Origin: Hydrogenophaga taeniospiralis
GTDB taxonomy: Bacteria > Pseudomonadota > Gammaproteobacteria > Burkholderiales > Burkholderiaceae_C
Assembly: GCF_020510445.1 (NCBI RefSeq)
Contig: NZ_JAHBAG010000001.1
Coordinates: 348,501 to 412,500 of the forward strand
Length of the DNA stretch: 64,000 bases
Reading direction: 5' to 3'
The notes under the pieces were generated by a model. That model ran no database searches. It saw only the letters and a program-made list of their open reading frames with translations, and was not told the DNA's origin. This document shows positions 35,801 to 43,482 of the stretch, one piece after another (the first letter of the stretch is position 1; every line of letters starts with the position of its first letter). The position numbers and the translations under genes are program-made.

Positions 35801-37209
35801 GGCGCTGCCGGCTCGACGGGCGCGGGTGGTGTCGCCGGCAGCAGCGGCTTCAAGGGGAACTCCCGGCCCTCGCGGCGGCCGTGGGTCTCGTAGTGGAACA
35901 GGGCGTTGAGCCCGAGCTGCGCCACGTCCGGGTTGGCCTGCAGGTAGGCGTGGGTGGAAAACCAGGGACCGGGGTCGCGGTTTTCCGCGATGCCGCCATG
36001 CAGCGCGTAGTGGTCGGCGGGATCGATCCCGGCGCCGGCCACGTCGGGGTAGGTCGCGAGGTACCACGCGGCGTCGAACAGCGCCGAGCGGCGGATGGCA
36101 TCGGCCACGGGCTGGTGCGGGTTGGGGTCGGCGCGCCGGCGCAGCCGTCGGTGCAGCCGGTGCAGGGCACTGGGCCGCGCGACGACCGGCAGCACCTTCG
36201 GGGGAGCGAGCAGGGTGGACAGCAGCCGGCGCACGGCCGGCTCGGTGGCCTGCAGGGTCTGCGTCAGCGTGTGCTGCCCGCCCGTCAGGGTGGTGATGGT
36301 CTGTTGAGCTTCGAGCAGGCCGTGTTCCACCAGCGCGCGCTCCTGGCGCGCTTTTCTCAGATCGCCCTCCAGCCGCGCCACGGAGCGCAGGGCCGCATCG
36401 CGTTCGCGACCCACCTCGGTCCGCGCAGCGACCAGGGCCTCGACCTGCAGCGCAAAAGAGCGCTCCATCTCCCGCTCGTTGGCATGGCCGATCCAGCGCG
36501 CGCCGGCCGCGGCAAAGCGCTCCCGGATCGGCGCGCAGCGCTCGGTCGCCGCGGCGGCGCACAGCTGGGCGATGGCGTCCGGCACCGCCGTGCCGTGCGC
36601 GATCAGGCCCAGGCCGTTGCCATGCAGGAATTCGAAGTGGGGGTGGCGGGCCGCGAGCTCCCCGAACAGGCGGTGCACACCAAAGTCGTCGCGGCGCACA
36701 TTGGTGTCGTGAAACAGCACCACCGCGCGCTCGGACAGCTTGGGTCGCCAGGTGTCGTAGTCGTGGCGCACGGCTTCGTAGCTGTGGAAGCCGTCGATGT
36801 GCAGCAGGTCGATCGAGCCGTCGGCGAAATGCCCGACGGCGGTGTCGAATTCGGCCCGGATGAGTTCCGAGAATCCGCCATGGTGGGCGTCGTTGAAGGC
36901 CCGCACGTCCCGGTAGACCGCCTCGTCGAAGAAGCCGGCGTGCGCGTCGCCCTGCCAGCTGTCCACGGCGAAGCAGCGGGTGGGCAACTGGCGGTGCAGC
37001 ACGGCATCACAGAAGGTGGCGTAAGACACGCCATGGTGGGTGCCCAGCTCGACCAGCAGGCGCGGCTCGGCGGCCTCAACGACCCAGAAACCGAAGGGCA
37101 CGTGGCCCCACCAGCCGCTGGGTTTGCCCAGGCGCTGGGGTGTCCGGAAAAGGCCCGTCAGCGCGGGCGAGAGCAATGGGTCCAGCAAGTGGGTGTCTGA
37201 CATGGGCAT
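32842..37209 (-). CDS. Multidomain glycosyltransferase/methyltransferase (1455 aa)
   Basis: One uninterrupted polypeptide with five parts. (1) About residues 30-210: class I methyltransferase or CmcI-like domain (LLVELGTHHGVSYATFCDAV; DLLHIDGFHSYE). (2) About 230-310: charged coiled coil. (3) About 370-440: two repeats of the kind FDAAWYLATYPDV...HY seen beside bacterial glycosyltransferases. (4) About 480-720: GT2 domain (VSIVIVLHNQ; VLLVDNASSDRTGELL; LFLNNDAQLRPGS), then about 770-1130 a GT4 domain (VLFVGRLAEE-like core). (5) About 1190-1455: second methyltransferase (VVSLGCGFGALERGFAG). ATG at 37209 follows AGGAG. Expected to extend and methylate a surface glycan at the cytoplasmic face; linkage unknown. 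Confidence 0.87.
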   Translation of the reverse strand: MPMSDTHLLDPLLSPALTGLFRTPQRLGKPSGWWGHVPFGFWVVEAAEPRLLVELGTHHGVSYATFCDAVLHRQLPTRCFAVDSWQGDAHAGFFDEAVYRDVRAFNDAHHGGFSELIRAEFDTAVGHFADGSIDLLHIDGFHSYEAVRHDYDTWRPKLSERAVVLFHDTNVRRDDFGVHRLFGELAARHPHFEFLHGNGLGLIAHGTAVPDAIAQLCAAAATERCAPIRERFAAAGARWIGHANEREMERSFALQVEALVAARTEVGRERDAALRSVARLEGDLRKARQERALVEHGLLEAQQTITTLTGGQHTLTQTLQATEPAVRRLLSTLLAPPKVLPVVARPSALHRLHRRLRRRADPNPHQPVADAIRRSALFDAAWYLATYPDVAGAGIDPADHYALHGGIAENRDPGPWFSTHAYLQANPDVAQLGLNALFHYETHGRREGREFPLKPLLPATPPAPVEPAAPAPALDAKMVFRQRSQEELTQFLHEGRELRLPTMETPRVSIVIVLHNQAELTFKCLVSLVDAIDAPCEVLLVDNASSDRTGELLARVHGARLLPQSENLHFLRAANLGAAHARGEHLLFLNNDAQLRPGSIPAALALLDNRASIGAVGGKVVLLDGSLQEAGSIIWNDGSCVGHGRGQDPDDAEFQFRREVDFCSGAFLLTRRALFEALGGFDPAYVPAYYEETDFCMRIHQAGYTVVYEPQVEILHYEFGSSDTEQTAVALMEAHRDVFVARHARVLANEHRPHGTRPIEARQRPATQPRVLLIDDRIPIPSLGSGFPRARQLVHCLHEAGAFVSHYPLACPDVDLDEAYAVLPREVEIVTGRGITGLAEFLRERADYYDVVVVSRPHNMDRFLCACRAAPAFLASTSLVYDAEAIFATREALRAQVLGDAALASDNAAELARELQLAEAARFVFAVSEAEAERFRQAGCQDVRVLGNGIAAQPTPQGHSERRDLLFVGRLAEEASPNADSVRWFVHEVMPRLDQLIGEGYVLHLVGSHCESLQQALGGPRVVFHGRVEDIRHFYEQARVFIAPTRFAAGIPLKVQEAAAHGVPVVASELVAAQLGWAAQGGLLSAGSAEDFAQACARLYLDTALWQRTRQAALSAVARDCAPQVFAATVQAVLRDARDQPPEPARPPAHVATQDDQARVSEAWSVSPAQREQVQGMNWMAHPRVIARLNHKATGEEGMDVYIHLKETLSRLGWRLPIPRVVSLGCGFGALERGFAGIQLASRIDGYDIAEGAIAGARALAADMGLDMLHYHVADLERLELPEASCDLVFGFQSIHHVNDLDRLFQMVRRALRPGGVFHLHEYVGPDRFQWTDAQLTHMNGFLQTLPERYNRLPNGIVRGPRERPRAADVIACDPSEAIRSSQIIPTLEKHFRLLARRDLGGALLHIGLSDIAQNFDLENPVDMAYLGRFFALEDQLMAEGAIGSDFAVLTAIKD

Positions 37210-37240
37210 CGAGGCTCCTGGGGTCCTGGGTGAGGCGGCG

Positions 37241-38665
37241 CTAGGCGCGCCGTGCCACGACGGTGAACATGGGGATCATGGCGCCATCCAGGTCCCGCTT
37301 CTGGTGGTGAACGCTGAGCCGCGCTTTGGGAAACCCCAGCAGGCCCAACGACTGGATGACAAAGGCGGGCGTGAGCGCCCACCAGGTGTGCACCTGCGGG
37401 TGGGCCGTGTCCGCCAGCAGGCGGCAGACCGGCAGGTCCCCGAGGCTGGCGTCGTAGGCCTCGGTGACGATGAGGGTGTCGGTGACCCGGCGCGCCAGGT
37501 GTTCCATGACCGAGAACGGCGAGCGGCAGTGCAGCAGCACCGCGGCCAGCAGGCCGATGTCGAAGGAACCCACCGATTCGGGCAGGTCGTCCAGATGGGC
37601 CACGATGAGCCGGGCCTGGGAGTCGTGGAGGTGGTGCAGGTACTGGAACGAGTGGCGCACCCCGGTGATCACGTGGACGAAGTCCTCGCGCCAGGCGGCG
37701 AGATCGAAGTCCGGCATGGGCGCGACGTCCCAGAGGTGTTCCATGGGCGGCTCCAGCGCAGTGACGCTGGCACCCGCCGCTTCCATGTGAAAGGTCAGAT
37801 AGCCGCTGGCCGGCCCGATTTCGAGCACGGTGCGCCCGGCAAAGTCGACACCGCCCAGATAGGCGCCGACGGTGGGGCGCAGGTCCCACTCCCCTTTCAC
37901 CGATTCGCCGCCGGGCAGGTCCACCGAGTGGTAGAAGCGGCACTGCGCCAGGCCGGGCTGCTTGAGCTGCTCGTGCGGTATGGGCTGTGTGGCTTGCGCG
38001 GGCACGGCCGGCGCAACGGGGAGCCGCTCGGGCGGCGCGGCGGGCGTGGGCGGCGCATCCACCAGGCCCTGGGTCATGCTGCGGTGCTGCAGCCACCGCT
38101 TGAGCGCGCTCTTGAGATTCCACCACGCTCCGTGGTCGGGCTTGCGGCAGATCAGCACCGAGTCGTGCCAGGCATCGCTACCGTCGGCATAGCCCTCGGC
38201 CTGCCACTGGGTGCTGGCCCGCAGCAGGTCGAGCTGGGCAAACCGGGCCAGGGACTCCATGCCGTCGGGGTAGAAGCGCCAGCAGTCCACCGGGTACCGG
38301 TGCTCGGGCCCGCCCGACGGCGCGATGACGACGCACAGCCCGCCGGGTTTGAGCACGCGGGCCACTTCGAGCATGGTGATCCACACGTAGCGGATGTGTT
38401 CGAAGGCCTGCCCCGAGATCAGCACGTCCACCGAACCGCTGGCCACCTCGCGCCAGTCGTAGGGCGTCTTGAGCACCAGGTCCACGTTGGCGCCAGGCAC
38501 CATGTCCAGCCCGGTGTAGCGCCAGTTCGGTGAGTCGAACAGGGCGCGGTAGGAACCGTTCACATCCTGGCTGCCCAGATCGTGGATGACCAGTGGCTCC
38601 CCCCGGCGGTTGCCCAGGTACTGGTCAACGATGGAGCGCATCTTGTCATGGGAGCTGGCGTGCAT
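37241..38665 (-). CDS. Tandem SAM-dependent methyltransferase
   Basis: 474 aa with two class I methyltransferase domains. The first (about residues 20-190) has VIHDLGSQDVNGSYR and LISGQAFEHIRYVW, as in Methyltransf_11 proteins; the second (about 240-440) has GRTVLEIGPASGYLTF and FDIGLLAAVLLHCRSP. A Pro/Ala-rich linker separates them. ATG at 38665 begins four bases after the stop of the CmcI-like gene. Part of the glycan operon; the number of methyltransferase domains in this cluster points to a heavily O-methylated surface polysaccharide. Substrates not readable. Confidence 0.82.
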   Translation of the reverse strand: MHASSHDKMRSIVDQYLGNRRGEPLVIHDLGSQDVNGSYRALFDSPNWRYTGLDMVPGANVDLVLKTPYDWREVASGSVDVLISGQAFEHIRYVWITMLEVARVLKPGGLCVVIAPSGGPEHRYPVDCWRFYPDGMESLARFAQLDLLRASTQWQAEGYADGSDAWHDSVLICRKPDHGAWWNLKSALKRWLQHRSMTQGLVDAPPTPAAPPERLPVAPAVPAQATQPIPHEQLKQPGLAQCRFYHSVDLPGGESVKGEWDLRPTVGAYLGGVDFAGRTVLEIGPASGYLTFHMEAAGASVTALEPPMEHLWDVAPMPDFDLAAWREDFVHVITGVRHSFQYLHHLHDSQARLIVAHLDDLPESVGSFDIGLLAAVLLHCRSPFSVMEHLARRVTDTLIVTEAYDASLGDLPVCRLLADTAHPQVHTWWALTPAFVIQSLGLLGFPKARLSVHHQKRDLDGAMIPMFTVVARRA

Positions 38666-38669
38666 GGAT

Positions 38670-39452
38670 TCAGTTCGGTGGTGGGTGCAGACGGTACAGC
38701 CAGGCGTCTGGCCAGTAGGTGAGGTTGGGGGCCGCCAGGGCATCGTTGTAGAGCGCGATGGGGCGGCGCAGCGCGAACTCGGGGTGCTCGGCGGCGTACG
38801 CCCGCGCGGCGGCGGCCGGGTTGTCGTCGCGCCAGTGCGCCTGGCCCAGGGGCGTGTCCGCAAGCTGCTGCATCACCCCGTCGGTCGCCACGATGTAGGA
38901 GCCGGGCGTGACCAGCGGGCCGTAGGCATCGAGTTCGCGGCGCACATGCTCCCGGCTGTGGTCGCTGTCGAGGAACACCAGCACCGTCTGGCCCGGTCCC
39001 ACGGAACGGCGGACCCGCTCCACCACCGCGGGCGCGGCCGAGTCGCCTTCGATCAGGGTGATGAGGTCGCCCAGCGGGCAGACGGCCACGGCCTCGCGCA
39101 CCTCGGGCGGGATGTGGATGTCGATCGAGATCACCCGTCCACGCCCCAGCGCGCGGCACAGGGAAGCAAAAAAGACGGCACTGCCGCCCCGGTTGACGCC
39201 GGTTTCGATGATGACGTCGGGCCGCACACTGGCGACGACCTCCTGCAGCCGCAGCACGTCTTCCGGCAACTGCCAGAGCTGGAAACCCAGCCAGGAGAAC
39301 GACTGCCAATGCAGCTGGTTCCACTCCTGCTTGAGCCAGACCTCCGACACCAGCCGGAACGCCTCGGGCGAATACAGCGGCAGCCGCGTCGGCGCGGCGT
39401 CACCGGACTGGCATTCCAATGTTTTCGCTTCGGTGTCGATCGTGATCTTCAT
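38670..39452 (-). CDS. CmcI-like (cephalosporin hydroxylase family) methyltransferase
   Basis: 260 aa. PDVIIETGVNRGGSAVFFASL near residue 90 is the CmcI/rhamnosyl O-methyltransferase motif I, followed by GRVISIDIHIPPE and VLVFLDSDHSREHV, where Asp residues bind SAM and the metal ion. The family includes glycan O-methyltransferases despite its hydroxylase name. I chose the ATG at 39452 (MKITIDTEAKTL); an upstream ATG at 39500 would overlap the ABC ATPase region and adds a low-complexity stretch. Part of the glycan operon. Confidence 0.83.
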   Translation of the reverse strand: MKITIDTEAKTLECQSGDAAPTRLPLYSPEAFRLVSEVWLKQEWNQLHWQSFSWLGFQLWQLPEDVLRLQEVVASVRPDVIIETGVNRGGSAVFFASLCRALGRGRVISIDIHIPPEVREAVAVCPLGDLITLIEGDSAAPAVVERVRRSVGPGQTVLVFLDSDHSREHVRRELDAYGPLVTPGSYIVATDGVMQQLADTPLGQAHWRDDNPAAAARAYAAEHPEFALRRPIALYNDALAAPNLTYWPDAWLYRLHPPPN

Positions 39453-39500
39453 GGCGCCTGCGTGCGCCCCCGACCTGGGGGCCTGCGCATTGTGCGGCAC

Positions 39501-40220
39501 TCAGACCTCGCTGGCATCGCACTCTCGCAGGCGTCCATGTTCGAGCCTGAAGAACCGGTTGCAGTACTGCTTGACCAGGTCGCTGGAATGCGAGGCGAAC
39601 ACGAAGATGCCCACGGATTTCACCAGGGACTCCATGCGCTCGTGGGCGTGCACGCGGAATTCGGCGTCGCCCAGGCCGAAGATCTCGTCCACCAGCAGGA
39701 TGTCGGGGCGGGTCGAAGTAGCGACGGCGAAGATCAGGCGCGCGACCATGCCCGACGAGTAGGTGCGCACCGGCATCTGCAGGAAGTTGCCGAGCTGGGT
39801 GAAGCGCTCGATCTCCTCGATGTGCTGCCGCACGTCGGCGACGCGCTCGCCCATCAGCAGGCTCATGCGCGTGATGTTCTCGTAGCCCGAGAGCTCGTTG
39901 TCCATGCCCGCGCCGAGTTCGAGCATGGTGGCCACGCGCCCCTGCCGTTCGATCGTGCCCTGCGTCGGCGAGTAGATGCCGGCCATGGTGCGCAGCAGCG
40001 TGCTCTTGCCCGCGCCGTTGTGCCCGACCAGGCCCACCGCGTCGCCCCGGCGCAGCTCGAAGCTGACATCTTGCAGGGCGGTCACCATCTGCACCCGCCC
40101 GGACTCGCGCTCGATGCTGCCCCCGGTGCTGATGCGCACAAGGTGGTTGCGCAGCGACATGCCCCGGCTGTTGTAGACCGGGTAGCGCACGGTCACCGCA
40201 TTGAATTTGAGGGAAGCCAT
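39501..40220 (-). CDS. Polysaccharide ABC exporter ATP-binding protein (KpsT/Wzt-like)
   Basis: 239-aa cytoplasmic ATPase of an ABC-2 glycan exporter. Walker A GHNGAGKST at about residue 68, signature YSSGM (short form of the exporter signature, here with no LSGGQ) and Walker B DILLVDEIFG are typical of KpsT/Wzt/TagH. It lacks the C-terminal carbohydrate-binding domain of long Wzt proteins. It begins three bases after the permease stop, so coupling is expected. Energises export of the glycan made by the downstream genes. Confidence 0.9.
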   Translation of the reverse strand: MASLKFNAVTVRYPVYNSRGMSLRNHLVRISTGGSIERESGRVQMVTALQDVSFELRRGDAVGLVGHNGAGKSTLLRTMAGIYSPTQGTIERQGRVATMLELGAGMDNELSGYENITRMSLLMGERVADVRQHIEEIERFTQLGNFLQMPVRTYSSGMVARLIFAVATSTRPDILLVDEIFGLGDAEFRVHAHERMESLVKSVGIFVFASHSSDLVKQYCNRFFRLEHGRLRECDASEV

Positions 40221-40222
40221 GG

Positions 40223-41020
40223 TCAGACCCAGAACGCGATGCGGTGGTGCTTGCGGTCGAACATCCACAGGCTCACGCCGCCGCCCACCAGCAGCAGGCC
40301 CAGGTTGGTCCAGATCACGAAGCCCGGTGGCGCCGAACCCATGAGGGGGTAGCGGATGACCTCGATGAAGTGGGAAATGGGATTGGCCCACAGGTAGACC
40401 TCGCTGAAGGGCAGGAACTCGGGCCGGTAGAACACCGGGCTGAGCAGCATCAGCAAGGGCAACGCCGACGCGATCAGGTACTCCAGATCGCGAAAGCGCG
40501 CGCCCAGCATGCCCACGAGCAGGGCCAGCCAGAGCAGGTTGAGCGTCACCAGCACCACCCCGGGGACCACCAGCAGCAGGTTCAGGGTGGGCTGCAGCCC
40601 CACTGCCCAGGCCACCACGGCAAAGACCGGCACGCTGTGCAGCAGGTTGATCAGGTGCCGCAGCAGCAGCTGGGTCGGGTAGATCGACAGCGGCAGGTTG
40701 ATGTTGCGGATCAGCGCCGCCTGGCGGCTGAACAGGGCCGATGCGTCGCCCACCACACCGGCAATAAACTGCCAGAGGATCAGGCCGGCGGTCACCGTCG
40801 GCATGAACTCGCGCACGTCCTTGTGCATGAGCTCGGCCCAGAGGAAGCTCAGACCCACGGCGCCGATGGCCGTGCCCAGCGTCATCCACAGCGGCCCGAG
40901 CACGCTGCGCTTGTAGCGCGCCCGCAGATCGCTCATGGCCATGTAGATGATGGCGCGGCTGTAGGCCAGGGACTGGACGATGTCCAGCAGAGCGGGGGAC
41001 GAACGGAACCGGGCGTGCAT
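40223..41020 (-). CDS. Polysaccharide ABC-2 exporter permease (KpsM/Wzm-like)
   Basis: 265-aa inner-membrane protein with six predicted helices. YKRSVLGPLWMTLGTAIGAVGLSFLWAEL near residue 36 is characteristic of the Wzm/KpsM/TagG group, and PLLMLLSPVFYRPEFLP follows before the last helices. With the ATPase it exports a polysaccharide or glycolipid across the inner membrane. First gene of the minus-strand glycan operon (41020 to 30820); no clear promoter could be placed in the upstream 200 bp. Confidence 0.9.
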   Translation of the reverse strand: MHARFRSSPALLDIVQSLAYSRAIIYMAMSDLRARYKRSVLGPLWMTLGTAIGAVGLSFLWAELMHKDVREFMPTVTAGLILWQFIAGVVGDASALFSRQAALIRNINLPLSIYPTQLLLRHLINLLHSVPVFAVVAWAVGLQPTLNLLLVVPGVVLVTLNLLWLALLVGMLGARFRDLEYLIASALPLLMLLSPVFYRPEFLPFSEVYLWANPISHFIEVIRYPLMGSAPPGFVIWTNLGLLLVGGGVSLWMFDRKHHRIAFWV

Positions 41021-41224
41021 GAAGCGCTCAGAAAGCGGGAAACCCTGGGGCCGCCGATGGGGCCCGGGCGCGGGTGGCGCAGTGCTCAGCGGCCAGCGTC
41101 ACGGCCCCGGCGGCGGCGCGGGGCGTCCATGTCTCGGGGCGGGCTTCATGCGTCGGGCTCATCGGGCCAGTTTACCCGGGCGCCTCGCGAGCGCGGTCGC
41201 AGGTTCAAGCCGGCCCGACCGGGT

Positions 41225-41362
41225 TCAGCGGCCAAACAGCCCCAACAAGCCGATGATGATCAGGTAGACGGCGACGATGGTGTTCAGCAGGCGGGGCATC
41301 ACCAGGATGAGGATGCCGGCGACGAGGGACACCAGCGGTCCGATGCTCAGGTGCAGGTTCAT
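41225..41362 (-). CDS. DUF3096 small membrane protein
   Basis: 45-aa protein, MNLHLSIGPLVSLVAGIL at the start and a second hydrophobic stretch (TIVAVYLIIIGLLGLFG) to the end, the pattern of DUF3096. ATG at 41362 is preceded by AAGGA. It has two short transmembrane helices joined by MPRLLN. Function of the family is unknown. It is not part of the glycan operon judging by the 204-bp gap, and lies downstream of the MarR gene in the same direction. Confidence 0.8.
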   Translation of the reverse strand: MNLHLSIGPLVSLVAGILILVMPRLLNTIVAVYLIIIGLLGLFGR

Positions 41363-41534
41363 GAGGGTTTTCCTTCTTGGGGGTTGAGGTGCGGGTGCCG
41401 CGACCGGCCTGGAAGGCGGCGCAGCGGGAAGCCATGATTTTGCGCGACCGGTGCGGTCGTCTGTGCGTCGTCGAACAGACGCTGGGCCATGGCCCCGTGC
41501 GCTTGGGGCGGGCGGGCAAGTGCCCTGGCGCTTA

Positions 41535-42011
41535 TTACCGCGTGGCCTCGCTCGGCGCGCGGCTCATCTCGTTGTTCTGCGTCACCAGCAAGTTCAGCAG
41601 CCGCATGAACTCGGCGCGCTGGCGCTCGGTCAGGGGCGCGAGGATCTGGTCCTGCGCGCGCAGCATCGCGGGCACGGCCTCGGCCAGCAGGGCCTGCCCG
41701 GTGGGTGTCAGGGCCAGCTGGCGCGCGCGCCGGTCTTCGGGCGCCGTCCGGCGCACCAGCCAGCCCCGCGCTTCGAGCCGGTCCACCACGCCACCGGTGG
41801 TGGAAGCGTCCAGCGCGATGGTGCGCGCCAGCGTGCGCTGGTCGATGCCGGGCTGGTTGCCCACCGTCTGCAGCGCGGCGTACTGGACGGGCGTGATGCC
41901 CAGCTCCCCCGCTTCCTGCAGAAAGATGCCCACGGAAATCTGGTGCAGGCGCCGGATCGCGTGGCCGGGCTGCAGGTCGATGTTGATGGCGGAAGGTTCG
42001 GTGGTGCTCAT
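41535..42011 (-). CDS. MarR family transcriptional regulator
   Basis: 158 aa with a winged helix-turn-helix (ALQTVGNQPGIDQRTLARTIALDASTTGGVVDRLEARGWL split by normal variation) and the MarR wing DRRARQLALTPTG. It is divergent from the 3-hydroxybenzoate operon, so it probably represses it and is released by an aromatic acid. The gap between them has a CTTAT-G-ATAAG dyad at 42068-42078, the best operator candidate. Confidence 0.88.
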   Translation of the reverse strand: MSTTEPSAINIDLQPGHAIRRLHQISVGIFLQEAGELGITPVQYAALQTVGNQPGIDQRTLARTIALDASTTGGVVDRLEARGWLVRRTAPEDRRARQLALTPTGQALLAEAVPAMLRAQDQILAPLTERQRAEFMRLLNLLVTQNNEMSRAPSEATR

Positions 42012-42067
42012 GGTGATCGGCGTCCAGGGTTAACCCTGATTTGGCGTCCGGCCATATTAGCACTACA

Positions 42068-42078
42068 CTTATGATAAG
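42068..42078. promoter_or_regulatory. Candidate MarR operator
   Basis: CTTATGATAAG, a five-base perfect dyad around one central base, in the AT-richer part of the 150-bp gap between the MarR gene and the 3-hydroxybenzoate 6-hydroxylase gene. Role inferred from position. Confidence 0.4.
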
Positions 42079-42161
42079 CATACTGATGATGTGCATGCCA
42101 TCTTTCAGACACCGTCTTTTGCCCGCCGCCTTTTACGCCGTATTTCACAGGAGTCGCGACC

Positions 42162-43367
42162 ATGAACACAAGCTCTTCCGATCTGCCGGTGCTGGTGGCC
42201 GGTGGTGGCATCGGCGGTCTGGCCGCCGCGCTGGCGCTGGTGCGCCAGGGCTTCACCGTGCAGGTGTTCGAGCAGGCCGCCGAGATCGGCGAGATCGGCG
42301 CCGGCATCCAGCTCGGCCCCAACGCCTTCCATGCGTTTGACGCGCTGGGCGTGGGCGACAAGGCGCGTGGCCGCGCCGTCTACACCGACCACATGGTCAT
42401 GCACGACGCCATCGACGAGACGCTGGTCGGCCGCATCGAGACCGGCGAAGCCTTCCGCCAGCGTTTCGGCAACCCCTACGCCGTGATCCACCGCGTGGAC
42501 ATCCACCAGTCGCTGCTCGAAGGCGCGGTGGAAACCGGCCGGGTCGCGTTCTTCACCAGCACCCGCATCGTCAAGGTCGAGCAAGACGAAGCCGCCAGGA
42601 CCGTGACCGCCATCGACCAGAACGGCAAGCGCTGGCTCGGCCAGGCGCTGATCGGCGCCGACGGCGGCAAGTCGGTGGTGCGCGCGCAGTACGTGAACGA
42701 CCCGCCGCGCGTGACCGGCCACGTGGTCTACCGCGCGGTGGTGGACAAGGCCGATTTCCCGGACGACCTGAAGTGGAACGCCGCCAGCCTCTGGGCCGGC
42801 CCCAAGTGCCACCTGGTGCACTACCCGCTGCGCGGCGGCGAGCAGTACAACGTGGTCGTGACCTTCCACAGCCGCCAGCCCGAGCAGTGGGGCGTGACGG
42901 ACGGCAGCAAGGAAGAGGTGGAAAGCTACTTCCAGGGCATCTGCCCCAAAGCGCGCCAGCTGATCGAACTGCCCAAGACCTGGAAGCGCTGGGCCACGGC
43001 CGACCGCGAGCCGATCGCCACCTGGGTGTTCGGCCGCGCCACCCTGCTGGGCGATGCCGCCCACCCGACCACGCAGTACATGGCACAAGGCGCGTGCATG
43101 GCGATGGAAGACGCCGTGACGCTGGGCGAGGCGCTGCGCGTGTGCGGCAAGGACTGGGACGCTGCGTTGCAGCTGTACCAGCAGAGCCGCGTGACCCGCA
43201 CCGCGCGCATCGTGCTCAGCGGCCGCGAGATGGGCCGCCTGTACCACGCCGTCGGTGTGGAGCGGCTGGTGCGCAACAGCCTGTGGAAGGGCCGTTCGCA
43301 GGAACGCTTTTATGACGCGATGGAATGGCTGTACAGCTGGAACGTCAACAACTGCCTGAGTCAATGA
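42162..43367 (+). CDS. 3-hydroxybenzoate 6-monooxygenase
   Basis: FAD-dependent hydroxylase, 401 aa, converting 3-hydroxybenzoate to gentisate with NADH and O2. FAD motif GGGIGG at residues 14-19, the DG motif LIGADGGKSVVR near 165, and GDAAHPTTQYMAQGACMAMEDA near 295 are those of class A flavoprotein monooxygenases; the overall pattern (IGAGIQLGPNAF) fits 3-hydroxybenzoate 6-hydroxylases (NagX/MhbM type) rather than salicylate 1-hydroxylase. Assignment is supported by the gentisate dioxygenase and fumarylpyruvate hydrolase genes that follow. First gene of the operon, divergent from the MarR gene. Confidence 0.85.
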   Translation: MNTSSSDLPVLVAGGGIGGLAAALALVRQGFTVQVFEQAAEIGEIGAGIQLGPNAFHAFDALGVGDKARGRAVYTDHMVMHDAIDETLVGRIETGEAFRQRFGNPYAVIHRVDIHQSLLEGAVETGRVAFFTSTRIVKVEQDEAARTVTAIDQNGKRWLGQALIGADGGKSVVRAQYVNDPPRVTGHVVYRAVVDKADFPDDLKWNAASLWAGPKCHLVHYPLRGGEQYNVVVTFHSRQPEQWGVTDGSKEEVESYFQGICPKARQLIELPKTWKRWATADREPIATWVFGRATLLGDAAHPTTQYMAQGACMAMEDAVTLGEALRVCGKDWDAALQLYQQSRVTRTARIVLSGREMGRLYHAVGVERLVRNSLWKGRSQERFYDAMEWLYSWNVNNCLSQ

Positions 43368-43370
43368 ACC

Positions 43371-43438
43371 ACCCCCGTCGCTGCGCTCCGCCCCTCAAGG
43401 GGCAACGCCAGCGGCCCGGCAAAGCCGGTTCCGCGGCG
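43371..43438 (+). repeat. Intergenic triple-hairpin repeat, copy C
   Basis: Between the hydroxylase and dioxygenase genes: CCCCTCAAGGGG stem, then CCGGCAAAGCCGG and TTCCGCGGCG, with a weaker GTCGCTGCGC stem first. Nearly identical in its second half to copy D. Confidence 0.75.
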
Positions 43439-43482
43439 TTCTGGCACAAGACACCTCACACCCCTATTTCCGGAGACACCAA

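Noticed and set aside
32992..37200. A 1402-codon plus-strand open frame opposite the giant glycosyltransferase gene
   Set aside because: Low-complexity composition and no domain; the opposite strand gives a coherent multidomain enzyme.
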